NCBI GenBank assembly: GCA_963837265.1
Contig: CAWIMQ010000006.1
Coordinates: 620,001 to 684,000 of the forward strand
Length of the DNA stretch: 64,000 bases
Source: DATBLE01 sp963837265
GTDB taxonomy: Bacteria > Actinomycetota > Thermoleophilia > Gaiellales > Gaiellaceae
Reading direction: 5' to 3'
Within the stretch, counting starts at the first letter, position 1. Each line of letters opens with the position of its first letter. The translations under genes were made by a program, and so were the position numbers. Shown here piece after piece: positions 39,472-48,394 of the stretch. Under the pieces are notes generated by a model, which did not search any database, was not told the origin of the DNA, and worked only from the letters and a program-made list of their open reading frames with translations.

Positions 39472-40973
39472 CGCCCCTCGGGAACCTCGAGGTCTGGTTC
39501 GTCGTCGGCAGCCAGCACCTGTACGGCGGCGAGGCGCTCGCGCAGGTCGACGAGCACGCGCGCGAGATCTCCTCCGCGCTGGACGCCGAAGAGGCGATCC
39601 CGGTACGCGTCGTGGCCCGGCCGGTGCTGACGAGCGCCGACTCGATCCACCGCCTCTGCCTCGAGGCGAACGCAGCGCCGGGCTGCGTCGGTCTCGTCGC
39701 GTGGATGCACACGTTCTCCCCGGCAAAGATGTGGATCGCCGGCCTCGCCGCCCTCCGGAAGCCGCTCCTCCACCTGCACACGCAGTTCAACCGCGATCTG
39801 CCCTGGGCGGAGATCGACATGGACTTCATGAACCTGAACCAGTCCGCGCACGGTGACCGCGAGCTCGGGTTCGTCGAGACGCGGATCCGGCTGCGGCGGA
39901 AGACGGTCGTCGGCCACTGGCGCGACCCGGCAGTCGTCGACCGGATCGGCACCTGGACGCGCGCGGCATGCGGCTGGCACGAGGCCCAGCACCTCGTCGT
40001 TGCGCGCTTCGGCGACAACATGCGACAGGTTGCGGTCACCGAGGGGGACAAGGTCGAGGCGTATGTCCGGCTCGGGTTTGCCGTCGACGGCTACGGCGTC
40101 GACGAGCTTGCGGCCGCGGTGCGTGCCGTTCCGGACGACGCCGTCGACCGGCTCGTCGCCGAGTACGAGGAGGCCTACCTGCTCGCGCCCGCGCTCCGGG
40201 CTGGAGGGGAGCGGCGCGAGTCGCTGCGTGAGGCGGCACGGATCGAGGCCGGGCTGCGCGGCTTCCTCGAGGCCGGCGGATTCCACGCGTTCACGGACAC
40301 ATTCGAGAACCTCGACGGGCTCCGGCAGCTGCCCGGGCTCGCGGTCCAGCGCCTGATGGCAGACGGCTACGGCTTCGGGGCGGAAGGCGACTGGAAGACC
40401 GCCGCGCTGCTCAGGATCCTGAAGGCAGCGAGCGCGGGCCTCGCCGGCGGCACCTCGTTCATGGAGGACTACACGTACGACCTCGACCCGGAGGACCCGA
40501 AGGTGCTCGGCGCACACATGCTCGAGGTCTGTCCGTCGATCGCAGCCGAGCGGCCGTCCTGCGAGATCCACCCGCTCTCGATCGGCGGACGCGACGACCC
40601 GGTTCGACTCGTGTTCACCGCCGCGCCCGGGCCGGCCCTCGTCGCCAGCCTCGTCGATCTCGGCAGCCGCTTCCGGCTCGTTGCTAACGAGGTCGAGCTC
40701 GTCCGGCCCGAAGCGGAGCTGCCGAGGCTGCCGGTCGCGCGGGCGGTGTGGCGGCCGAAGCCGGATCTCGCGACGGCCGCGGAGGCCTGGCTCGCCGCCG
40801 GAGGCGCGCACCACACCGTGCTCACGACCGCGCTCGGCCTCGAGGCCCTCGCCGACCTCGCCGAGATCGCAGGGATCGAGCTCGTCGTCATCGACGGCGA
40901 GACGCGGATGCGGGACCTCGAGAAGGAGCTGCGCTGGAACCGGGCCTACTACCACCTGGCCGGGGGCCTGTAG
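39468..40973 (+). CDS. araA: L-arabinose isomerase
   Basis: 501 residues, the standard length. Family marks include [17 protein letters not shown] at the start, [32 protein letters not shown] and [11 protein letters not shown]; the metal-binding Glu/His residues lie in ...[17 protein letters not shown] and [10 protein letters not shown]. It converts L-arabinose to L-ribulose in the cytoplasm. GTG start overlapping galT. Next in the operon is araD after two bases. Confidence 0.97.
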   Translation: MTPLGNLEVWFVVGSQHLYGGEALAQVDEHAREISSALDAEEAIPVRVVARPVLTSADSIHRLCLEANAAPGCVGLVAWMHTFSPAKMWIAGLAALRKPLLHLHTQFNRDLPWAEIDMDFMNLNQSAHGDRELGFVETRIRLRRKTVVGHWRDPAVVDRIGTWTRAACGWHEAQHLVVARFGDNMRQVAVTEGDKVEAYVRLGFAVDGYGVDELAAAVRAVPDDAVDRLVAEYEEAYLLAPALRAGGERRESLREAARIEAGLRGFLEAGGFHAFTDTFENLDGLRQLPGLAVQRLMADGYGFGAEGDWKTAALLRILKAASAGLAGGTSFMEDYTYDLDPEDPKVLGAHMLEVCPSIAAERPSCEIHPLSIGGRDDPVRLVFTAAPGPALVASLVDLGSRFRLVANEVELVRPEAELPRLPVARAVWRPKPDLATAAEAWLAAGGAHHTVLTTALGLEALADLAEIAGIELVVIDGETRMRDLEKELRWNRAYYHLAGGL

Positions 40974-40975
40974 AC

Positions 40976-41677
40976 GTGCACGACGAGCTGCGCGAGCGCA
41001 CGCTGGCGGCGAACCGCGAGATCGTCCGCGCCGGTCTCGTCGAGCTCACGTTCGGCAACGCGAGCGCGGTCGACCGTGACGCGGGGGTGCTGGCGATCAA
41101 GCCGAGCGGAGTCGGCTACGAGGAGCTCAGCCTCGAGTCGATCGTCGTCGTCGATCTCGAGACCGCAGCCGTCGTCGAGGGCACCCACCGGCCCTCGTCC
41201 GACACGCCGACTCATCTCGTCCTCTACCGGGCCTTCGAGCACGTCGGAGGCGTCGTCCACACGCACTCGCCGTTCGCGACGGCATGGGCACAGGCCTGCC
41301 GGGAGCTCCCGTGCCTCGGCACCACCCACGCCGACCACTTCCGGGGCCCGGTACCGGTCACCCGCACGCTCACGGCCGAGGAGGTACGCGGCGAGTACGA
41401 GGCGCGCACGGGCGACGCGATCGTCGAGGCGATCGAGCAGGCGGGGCTGGGCCCGCTCGACATGCCGGCCGCACTCGTCGCCTCCCACGGTCCCTTCGTG
41501 TGGGGCGCCGACGCGGAGCACGCGGTCGAGAACGCGGTCGCGCTCGAGGTCGTCGCCGCTTCCGCGCTGCGGACGCAGCTGCTACGTCCCGGGGTCGGGC
41601 AGGTAGACGACGAGCTGCTTCGGCGCCATTTCCTGCGCAAGCACGGCGCCGGCGCCTACTACGGCCAGCAGCGGTGA
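40976..41677 (+). CDS. araD: L-ribulose-5-phosphate 4-epimerase
   Basis: 233 residues of the class II aldolase fold. Zinc ligands are the His pair in VVHTHSPFATAWAQ and a later His in VASHGPFVWG; the GNASAVDRD loop holds phosphate-binding residues. It makes D-xylulose 5-phosphate, linking arabinose to the pentose-phosphate pathway. The GTG starts two bases after the araA stop without its own strong ribosome site, so re-initiation is likely. Fuculose-aldolase relatives share this fold, but araA and araB nearby fix the role. Confidence 0.94.
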   Translation: MHDELRERTLAANREIVRAGLVELTFGNASAVDRDAGVLAIKPSGVGYEELSLESIVVVDLETAAVVEGTHRPSSDTPTHLVLYRAFEHVGGVVHTHSPFATAWAQACRELPCLGTTHADHFRGPVPVTRTLTAEEVRGEYEARTGDAIVEAIEQAGLGPLDMPAALVASHGPFVWGADAEHAVENAVALEVVAASALRTQLLRPGVGQVDDELLRRHFLRKHGAGAYYGQQR

Positions 41678-41717
41678 CGATCCCGCCAGACGCTTCGGAT
41701 CTTCCGGGGGCGCCGCG

Positions 41718-42677
41718 GTGAAGGCGCTCCGGCTGCACGCGCCGGGCGAGCTTCGTCTGCACGACGAGCCGGAGCCCGTGCCCGCGGACGGCGAGATCCT
41801 CCTGCGCGTGCGCGCAGTCGGGCTGTGCGGATCCGACCGGCACTGGTTCGTGGAAGGGGGCATCGGCGACGCCGCGCTCTCACGCCCGCTCGTCCTGGGG
41901 CATGAGCTCTCGGCGACGATCGAGTCCGGGCCGCGCGCCGGCGAGCGGGTCGCCGTCGATCCCGCCGATCCGTGCGACCGCTGCGCGGTCTGCCGCTCGG
42001 GGCTTCCGCACCTCTGCTCCGACGTCCGCTTCGCCGGCCATGGCGGGACCGACGGCGGACTGCGCGAGCTGATGGCGTGGCCCGAGCGGCTCGTGCATCC
42101 CTTGCCCGCCTCGCTCTCGGACGCGGAGGGCACGCTGCTCGAGCCGCTCGGCGTCGCGCTCCATGCGCTCGACCTGGGGGGCGCCCGTCCGGGCACGACG
42201 GCGGGGGTCTTCGGCTGCGGGCCGCTCGGGCTGCTGCTCGTCGAGCTCCTGCGCGCAGCCGGCATGTTGGTCGTCGCCGACGATCCCCTCCCCCACCGGC
42301 TCGCCGCCGCAGGGGCGCTCGGAGCGGAGCGACTCGCCGGGGAGAGCGTCGACGTCGCCTTCGAGGTCGCGGGCGAGGACGCCGCGGTCGCGGCGGCGAT
42401 CGACGCGGCCCGTCCCGGCGGCCGGATCGTGCTCGTCGGGATCCCGGACGGGGACCGGACGAGCTTCACCGCCTCGACCGCACGGCGGAAGGGCCTGACG
42501 ATGGCTTTCTGCCGGCGGATGGATCCCGGCGACCTGCCGCGCGCAATCCGCCTCGCCGAGTCCGGGCGCGTCGAGCTCGCGCCCCTCGTCAGCTCCCGGT
42601 ACGCGCTGACCGACTGGGCCGGGGCGTTCGACGAACTCGTCGAGCGGCGCGGGCTGAAGGCGGTGGTCGAGCCGTGA
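41718..42677 (+). CDS. Zinc-dependent medium-chain (polyol/alcohol) dehydrogenase
   Basis: 319 residues. It has the catalytic-zinc motif VGLCGSDRHW plus GHE, the structural-zinc cysteines CDRCAVCRSGLPHLC, and the Rossmann motif VFGCGPLGLLLVELL. Closest in style to sorbitol/L-arabitol/threonine dehydrogenases. The strand-2 end reads LVVADDPLPHRLAAA; acidic residues there favour NAD over NADP. It is short by about 25 residues relative to typical family members in the cofactor domain. The gene splits araD from araB and overlaps araB by GTGA, so it is part of the operon and may oxidise a sugar or sugar alcohol of that pathway. Confidence 0.88.
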   Translation: MKALRLHAPGELRLHDEPEPVPADGEILLRVRAVGLCGSDRHWFVEGGIGDAALSRPLVLGHELSATIESGPRAGERVAVDPADPCDRCAVCRSGLPHLCSDVRFAGHGGTDGGLRELMAWPERLVHPLPASLSDAEGTLLEPLGVALHALDLGGARPGTTAGVFGCGPLGLLLVELLRAAGMLVVADDPLPHRLAAAGALGAERLAGESVDVAFEVAGEDAAVAAAIDAARPGGRIVLVGIPDGDRTSFTASTARRKGLTMAFCRRMDPGDLPRAIRLAESGRVELAPLVSSRYALTDWAGAFDELVERRGLKAVVEP

Positions 42678-44371
42678 GCCCCGCCAGGTACTCGATCGGG
42701 GTGGACTTCGGCACGGAGTCCGGGCGCGCCGTCCTCGTCGACTGTGCCGACGGGTCGGAGGCCGGCACCGCCGTCCACGAGTACCGGCACGGCGTGATCG
42801 ACGAACGTCTGCCCGAGCCCCACGACGACGTCCGGCTCGAGCCCGGCTGGGCGCTCCAGGATCCGGAGGACTACGTCGTGACGCTCCGGGAGACGGTGCC
42901 GCCGCTCCTGGCCGAGACCGGGGTCGACCCCGCCGACGTCGTCGGGATCGGGATCGACTTCACCGCGTGCACGATGCTGCCGACGCTGGCCGACGGAACG
43001 CCCCTCTCGCTGCTCGATGAGTGCCGCCGCGACCCCCACGCCTGGGTGAAGCTCTGGAAGCACCATGCGGCCCAGCCGGAGGCGGACCGGGTGAACGCGC
43101 TTGCCGCCGAGCGCGGCGAGACGTGGCTCCGCCGCTACGGCGGGAAGATCTCCTCCGAGTGGTTCTTTCCGAAGGCGCTTCAGATCCTCGACGAGGCGCC
43201 CGAGGTGTACGAGCGCGCAGAGCGCCTGATCGAGGCGGCCGACTGGGTCGTCTGGCAGTTGACCGGCGTGGAGACGCGCAACTCGTGCACCGCCGGCTAC
43301 AAGGCGATGTGGTCGAAGCGCGAGGGCTTTCCGCCGCCGGACTACTTCGCCGCCCTCGACCCGCGGTTCGAGCGGGTCGTCGACGAGAAGCTGTCACGGC
43401 AGGTCGTCCCGATCGGCGGCCGAGCGGGAACGCTCGGCGACCGCGCCGCGGCCTGGACCGGGCTTCGGCCCGGCACGCCGGTCGCGGTCGCGAACGTGGA
43501 TGCCCACGTGTCGGCGCCGGCGGTGACCGTCACCGAGCCGGGGACGATGGTCGCGATCATGGGCACGAGCATCTGCCACATCGTCCTCGGCGAGGCGCTC
43601 GCGACCGTCGACGGCATGTGCGGGGTCGTCGAGGACGGGGTCGTTCCGGGCCTGTTCGGCTTCGAGGCCGGCCAGTCCGCGGTCGGGGACATCTTCGCCT
43701 GGTTCGCCGAGAACGGCGTCCCGCCCGCCTACCACGAGCTCGCCCGCCGCTCGGGCACGACCGTCCACGACGTGCTCGAGCGGGAGGCGGCGGGGCTCCG
43801 CCCGGGCGAGAGCGGCCTGCTCGCGCTCGACTGGTGGAACGGCAACCGCTCGGTGCTCGTCGACGCCGACCTCCGCGGGCTCCTGGTCGGGATGACGCTG
43901 GCGACGACGGCGCCGGAGATCTACCGGACGCTGATCGAGGCGACCGCGTTCGGCACCCGCGTGATCGTCGAGGCGTTCGAGTCCGCCGGCGTCGCCGTCG
44001 ACGAGATCGTGGCCTGCGGCGGGCTGCCGGAGCGCAACCGGCTGCTGATGCAGGTCTTCGCCGACGTGTCCGGACGCGAGTTTGCCGTCGCTGCGTCCGG
44101 GCAGGCTCCCGCCCTCGGCTCGGCGATGTTCGGCGCGGTCTCGGCCGGCACGGCGGCCGGCGGCTACGACACGATCGTCGAGGCGTCGCGCCACATGGGA
44201 CACCTCGGTGGCACGCGCTATCGCCCCGACCGGGAGCGCCACGCCGCCTACGACGCGCTCTACCGCGAGTACGTCCGCCTCCACGACCTCTTCGGCCGCG
44301 GCGGCGACGAGGTGATGAGGAACCTGAAGCGCATCCAGCTGGGCGCGGGAGCGTCTACTGCCGCCCCGTGA
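42674..44371 (+). CDS. araB: L-ribulokinase
   Basis: 565 residues of the FGGY fold. The first phosphate loop is SIGVDFGTESGRAVLVDC; further marks are GIGIDFTACTMLPTL, WVKLWKHHAAQPEAD, the GTSICHIVLG loop, and ACGGLPERNRLLMQVFAD near the ADP site. It phosphorylates L-ribulose to L-ribulose 5-phosphate. The GTG overlaps the dehydrogenase stop. Order araA-araD-dehydrogenase-araB differs from the enteric araBAD. Confidence 0.96.
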   Translation: MSPARYSIGVDFGTESGRAVLVDCADGSEAGTAVHEYRHGVIDERLPEPHDDVRLEPGWALQDPEDYVVTLRETVPPLLAETGVDPADVVGIGIDFTACTMLPTLADGTPLSLLDECRRDPHAWVKLWKHHAAQPEADRVNALAAERGETWLRRYGGKISSEWFFPKALQILDEAPEVYERAERLIEAADWVVWQLTGVETRNSCTAGYKAMWSKREGFPPPDYFAALDPRFERVVDEKLSRQVVPIGGRAGTLGDRAAAWTGLRPGTPVAVANVDAHVSAPAVTVTEPGTMVAIMGTSICHIVLGEALATVDGMCGVVEDGVVPGLFGFEAGQSAVGDIFAWFAENGVPPAYHELARRSGTTVHDVLEREAAGLRPGESGLLALDWWNGNRSVLVDADLRGLLVGMTLATTAPEIYRTLIEATAFGTRVIVEAFESAGVAVDEIVACGGLPERNRLLMQVFADVSGREFAVAASGQAPALGSAMFGAVSAGTAAGGYDTIVEASRHMGHLGGTRYRPDRERHAAYDALYREYVRLHDLFGRGGDEVMRNLKRIQLGAGASTAAP

Positions 44372-44372
44372 C

Positions 44373-45452
44373 GTGGGGCAGGTAACCCGTGAGCCCTTCG
44401 GCCGGGCTCCCGACGGGACCGCCGTCGAGCGCTACACGCTGACGAGCGCGGCCGGCCTCTCGGTCTCCGTGATCACCTGGGGCGCGTGCGTGCAGGAGCT
44501 GTGGGCGCCCGACCGTGACGGCCGCCTGGAGAACGTGGTCCTCGGCTTCGCCGACCTCGAGGGCTACGTCGCCCACGAGGGCCACTACTTCGGCGCGACG
44601 GTCGGCCGGTACGCGAACCGGATCGGAGGGGCCGCCTTCACCCTCGACGGTGCCACCTTCCGGCTGCCTGCCAACGAGGGCGCGAGCTCGCTGCACGGCG
44701 GCCCAGCGGGGTTCGACCGCCGGGTCTGGACGGCGGCGCCCGGCGGGGGCACTTCGGTCGAGCTTCGCTACACGAGCCCGGACGGCGAGATGGGCTACCC
44801 GGGGACGCTCACGGTGCAGGTCGCCTACACGCTCGCCGGCCACGCGCTGCGGATCGACTACGAGGCGACAACCGACCGGCCGACGATCGTCAACCTGACG
44901 AACCACACCTGCTGGAACCTGGCCGGCGAGGGCTCGGGGACGATCTCCGACCACGTCCTCGCGCTCACCGCGTCGCGATACACGCCCGTGGACGCCGACC
45001 TGATCCCGACCGGCGAGATCGCCCCGGTCGCCGGTACGCCGCTCGACTTCCGCGAGCCGGCGGCGATCGGCTCCCGGATCCGGGGCGGTCACCCGCAGCT
45101 CGTCTTCGCGCGCGGCTACGACCACACCTGGGTGCTCGATCGAGGGCAGAGAGGACCGCTCGCCCTCGCCGCGCGTGTCCGGGAACCGGCGAGCGGACGC
45201 ACCCTCGAGGTGGAGACCACCGAGCCCGGCGTCCAGCTCTACTCCGGCAACTTCCTCGACGGCACCCTCATCGGCACGAGCGGGCGCGCCTACCGCCAGG
45301 GCGACGGCTTTGCGCTCGAGACCCAGCACTTCCCCGACTCGCCGAACCGGCCCGAATTCCCGTCGACGGTGCTCGGGCCGGGCGGGCAGTTCAGCTCGAC
45401 GACGGTCTACCGGCTGGCGAGCGCCGCGGGTGTCGCCGGACGGAGCGGCTGA
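44373..45452 (+). CDS. galM: Aldose 1-epimerase (galactose mutarotase)
   Basis: 359 residues. Beta-sandwich with the recognisable segments GATVGRYANRIGGAAF, SLHGGPAGFDRRVW, LTNHTCWNLAGEG (catalytic His) and a Glu near GVQLYSGNFLDG. It interconverts the alpha and beta anomers of galactose and probably arabinose, giving each kinase its preferred anomer. The GTG begins one base after the araB stop. It appears to be the last gene of the operon; no hairpin terminator stands out after it. Confidence 0.95.
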   Translation: MGQVTREPFGRAPDGTAVERYTLTSAAGLSVSVITWGACVQELWAPDRDGRLENVVLGFADLEGYVAHEGHYFGATVGRYANRIGGAAFTLDGATFRLPANEGASSLHGGPAGFDRRVWTAAPGGGTSVELRYTSPDGEMGYPGTLTVQVAYTLAGHALRIDYEATTDRPTIVNLTNHTCWNLAGEGSGTISDHVLALTASRYTPVDADLIPTGEIAPVAGTPLDFREPAAIGSRIRGGHPQLVFARGYDHTWVLDRGQRGPLALAARVREPASGRTLEVETTEPGVQLYSGNFLDGTLIGTSGRAYRQGDGFALETQHFPDSPNRPEFPSTVLGPGGQFSSTTVYRLASAAGVAGRSG

Positions 45453-45532
45453 CCGCATTCCCGTCGGGGCGGAGATGGGCTGGTCGGTGTGCGTGCAGTC
45501 CGTGCATGACCGGCGAGCATGATGCGCTTAAT

Positions 45533-45570
45533 CACACAGATTTGCGTTATCTCGGATATGTGTGTATTCT
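45533..45570 (+). promoter_or_regulatory. Leaderless promoter with flanking inverted repeat for the GbsR/DrrAB operon
   Basis: -35 TTGCGT (45542-45547), 17-bp spacer, -10 TATTCT (45565-45570), six bases before the ATG at 45577. The words CACACA (45533-45538) and TGTGTG (45559-45564) form an inverted repeat that spans the promoter, a fair operator candidate for the first gene product. Confidence 0.6.
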
Positions 45571-45576
45571 GTCGTC

Positions 45577-46086
45577 ATGCCAACCGATGCGGAGATCACC
45601 TTCGCCGACCACATGGGCCGGTTCTACGCCCGCCGCTTCTCCTTCCCTCCGATGGTGGGTCGCCTGCTCGGCTATCTCGCCGTCTGCGATCCGCCGGATC
45701 CGACGATCGGCGAGCTGGCCGATGCCCTGCTCGCCAGCCGCAGCGCGATCGCCGGCGCGGTGAAGGTCCTGGAGACGATCCACGCGGCGCAGCGCTCGCG
45801 CGTCGCCGGCGAGCGGATGGACCGCGTTCGCATCACCACGCAGCAGTCCATGCAAATGGACGTCTCCGAGTACGAGGAGCTGCGGGAGCTGACGCGCGAG
45901 GGCCTCGACGTCCTCCGGGATGCCCCTGCGGAGCGGCGTGCGGTGCTGCTGGAGATGTCGGCGTTCGCCGACTTTCTCGTCGAGCAGATGCCGAGGCTCA
46001 ATCAGGGGTGGGAGGCGCGGCGCGAGGCGCTCGTCGCGTCAGGCGACTTGCCCGAAAAGCGCCCTGGCCAAGGGGGGCACCGATGA
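45577..46086 (+). CDS. GbsR/MarR-family transcriptional regulator
   Basis: 169 residues. The winged-helix core PTIGELADALLASRSAIAGA with the basic recognition helix and a RVAGERMDRVRITT wing matches the GbsR branch of MarR regulators that precede drug-exporter pairs in actinobacteria. It has a helical C-terminus for dimerisation. The ATG and the promoter geometry indicate a message without leader. The stop overlaps the start of the ABC ATPase (ATGA). Confidence 0.87.
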   Translation: MPTDAEITFADHMGRFYARRFSFPPMVGRLLGYLAVCDPPDPTIGELADALLASRSAIAGAVKVLETIHAAQRSRVAGERMDRVRITTQQSMQMDVSEYEELRELTREGLDVLRDAPAERRAVLLEMSAFADFLVEQMPRLNQGWEARREALVASGDLPEKRPGQGGHR

Positions 46087-47036
46087 CCGATACACCTCAG
46101 CCCGCCGTCGCCATCACCGGTGTGCGGAAGTCGTTCGGCGAAACGGCCGTGCTCGACGGCGTCGACCTCACGGTGACCGAGAGAACGATCTTCGCTCTCC
46201 TCGGCCCGAACGGAGCCGGCAAGACGACGATCGTGCGGATCCTCTCCACGCTCATTCCCGCCGACTCCGGCGACGTGCAGGTGGCCGGCCACGACGTCCT
46301 CGACGACCCGGACGGCGTGCGCGCGTCGATCGGCGTCACCGGCCAGTTCTCGGCGGTGGACGAGTTGCTGACCGGCAAGGAAAACCTGCAGCTGACGGCC
46401 GACCTGAACCACCTCGGCCGCGTCGCCGGGCGGGCTCGCGTCGGCGAGCTGCTCGACCGATTCGGCCTCGTCGACGCGGCCGCGAGGCCCGTGTCGACGT
46501 ACTCGGGCGGGATGCGCCGCCGCCTCGACCTGGCGATGACGCTTGTCGGCTCGCCTCGAGTGATCTTCCTCGACGAGCCCACGACCGGGCTCGACCCGCG
46601 CAGCCGACGCCAGATGTGGGACGACATTCGCGAGCTCGCCACCGGCGGCGTCACCATCTTCCTCACCACCCAGTACCTCGACGAGGCCGACGAGCTCGCG
46701 GATCGAATCGCCGTCCTCGACCACGGCCGCATCGTCGCCGAGGGCACCCCCGACGAGCTGAAGCGGCGGATTCCCGGCGGTCATGTCCGCCTCCGGTTCT
46801 CCGACCCGCGGGCCCTGCGCGCAGCCGCCGCCCTGTTCGACGGCGCGACACCCGACGAGGAGCGACTCGCCCTCCGCGTGCCCGGAGACGGCGACGTCGC
46901 GTCCCTCCGTCACCTACTCGAGCAACTCGACGACGCGCGCATCGCGGTCGAGGAGCTCTCGATCTCGAGGCCCGACCTGGACGACGTCTTCTTCGCCGTG
47001 ACCGGCCAACCGACCCTCGAGCAGGAGGCAGCGTAA
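46083..47036 (+). CDS. DrrA-type ABC transporter ATPase
   Basis: 317 residues. Walker A GPNGAGKTT, signature YSGGMRRRLDLAMTL, Walker B VIFLDEPTTGLD and the long C-terminal extension with ISRPDLDDVFF seen in daunorubicin-resistance ATPases. It energises the permease encoded next. Coupled on both sides (ATGA before, TAATG after). Substrate: a drug or lipid, not determined by sequence. Confidence 0.93.
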   Translation: MTDTPQPAVAITGVRKSFGETAVLDGVDLTVTERTIFALLGPNGAGKTTIVRILSTLIPADSGDVQVAGHDVLDDPDGVRASIGVTGQFSAVDELLTGKENLQLTADLNHLGRVAGRARVGELLDRFGLVDAAARPVSTYSGGMRRRLDLAMTLVGSPRVIFLDEPTTGLDPRSRRQMWDDIRELATGGVTIFLTTQYLDEADELADRIAVLDHGRIVAEGTPDELKRRIPGGHVRLRFSDPRALRAAAALFDGATPDEERLALRVPGDGDVASLRHLLEQLDDARIAVEELSISRPDLDDVFFAVTGQPTLEQEAA

Positions 47037-47839
47037 TGAGCACCCTCGCCTACACCGTCAGCGACTCCACCACGATGCTCCGCCGCAACCTGCGGCGACT
47101 ACGGCGCTACCCGTCGATGACACTGCTCCTCGTCGGCATGCCGATCGTCTTCCTGCTGCTGTTCGTGTACGTCTTCGGCGGTCAGCTCAGCCACGGCCTC
47201 GGCACCGCGTACGCCGCCGGACACACCGGGCGAGCCGGCTACCTCAACTACGTCACGCCCGGACTCCTGCTGATGACCGTCGCCGCCGCCGTCCAGGGCA
47301 CCGCGATCGTCGTCGCGATGGACATGACCGGAGGCATCATCGACCGCTTCCGCACGATGGCCATCGCCCGCTCCGCGGTCCTCACCGGCCACGTGCTCGC
47401 CAGCCTCATCCAAAGCCTTCTCGGCATCGGCATCGTGCTCGGCGTCGCCGTCGCACTCGGCTTCCGCCCCGAGGCGGGCGCGCTCGACTGGCTGGCCTCG
47501 ATCGGTCTACTGATGCTGTTCGCGTTCGCGCTCATCTGGCTCGCCACCGCCCTCGGCCTCGCCGCCAAGAGTGTCGAGACCGCCAGCAACACACCGATGT
47601 TCCTCACGTTGCTCCCCTTCCTCGGCAGCGGCTTCGTCCCCGCCGCCTCCATGCCGACCGGGCTCCGTCAGTTCGCCCACTACCAGCCCTTCACCCCCAC
47701 GACCGAAACGCTGCGCGGCCTCCTCACCGGAACCCCGATCGGCACCAACGCCGTCGCGACCGCTGCCTGGAGCGTCGGCATCGCCTTCGCCTCCTACCTC
47801 TGGGCCAGAAACCTCTACACCCACAGGCGCTCGGCCTGA
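47036..47839 (+). CDS. DrrB-type ABC-2 permease
   Basis: 267 residues with six hydrophobic segments. The first helix is MTLLLVGMPIVFLLLFVYVF; the ABC-2 signature region reads GFVPAASMPTGLRQFAHYQP followed by FTPTTETLRGLL. It pairs with the preceding ATPase as an exporter. AGGAGG 8 bases before the ATG supports the start. The last gene of its operon. Confidence 0.93.
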   Translation: MSTLAYTVSDSTTMLRRNLRRLRRYPSMTLLLVGMPIVFLLLFVYVFGGQLSHGLGTAYAAGHTGRAGYLNYVTPGLLLMTVAAAVQGTAIVVAMDMTGGIIDRFRTMAIARSAVLTGHVLASLIQSLLGIGIVLGVAVALGFRPEAGALDWLASIGLLMLFAFALIWLATALGLAAKSVETASNTPMFLTLLPFLGSGFVPAASMPTGLRQFAHYQPFTPTTETLRGLLTGTPIGTNAVATAAWSVGIAFASYLWARNLYTHRRSA

Positions 47840-48194
47840 CGCCGGCCGCTCGCGCGCCACGCGGCTGGTGACGAATCCCGAATGCAATCACCCGGAGCCC
47901 GAGCAGCAACCATCACGGCGCCGAAGCGCCCCGCCGGCCACGGGACGTACGTCTTGACGCAGCCGCCGAGCACCGAGCCGTCGCGGCCTCCTGCTTCGCA
48001 GGCCAGCAGCCGCCCACGGGGTAGCCCGCCCAGCCGAGCGAGGTCTTCGATCATGGCCAGCTCGTTGAAGGCAACCGGGAAGACCGGCGCTGTACGACAC
48101 ACCCGATGTTGGCCCCGGAGCAGAGGTTCACTCCCTCGCAGCAATGACCACTCACCATTCAGCGGTCACGCAACGCCGAGTGCCAGGATCGCGT

Positions 48195-48223
48195 TTCTGC
48201 CGGCGTATGGGATCAAGTAGACT
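48195..48223 (+). promoter_or_regulatory. Putative sufB promoter
   Basis: TTCTGC (48195-48200), 17 bases, TAGACT (48218-48223). It would give a 5' leader of about 165 bases before the sufB ATG. The -35 is weak, so this rests mainly on the -10 and spacing. Confidence 0.35.
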
Positions 48224-48333
48224 GGTGCTTGGAGACACCGAGCCAGTTGCGCTGACGGTCCAAACTTTCGACCCGTCGAGTCGCCAGCTCTTCTTCCTCG
48301 TTGCGACCACGTTCAGGTGAGCGGAGACGGTCA

Positions 48334-48355
48334 CTCGGGGACCGCGTTCCCCGAG
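48334..48355 (+). promoter_or_regulatory. Leader hairpin upstream of sufB
   Basis: CTCGGGGA / TCCCCGAG forms a perfect 8-bp stem with a six-base loop, 40 bases before the sufB start. No T-run follows, so it is more likely a leader structure than a terminator. Confidence 0.4.
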
Positions 48356-48394
48356 GTGACCCGTTCGTGTCCACGTCGGAGAAGGGAGTCGTTA

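Larger units (their letters stand above)
47840..48394. other. Intergenic stretch with a possible gene remnant
   Basis: No intact gene. On the minus strand about 47880-48080 a frame reads VFPVAFNELAMIEDLARLGG and continues to WPAGRFGAVMVAARAPG. It is protein-like in parts but unrecognised, and without a credible start, so it may be a degraded gene. The 3' part contains the sufB promoter and leader. Base composition is less GC-extreme than the flanks. Confidence 0.3.
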
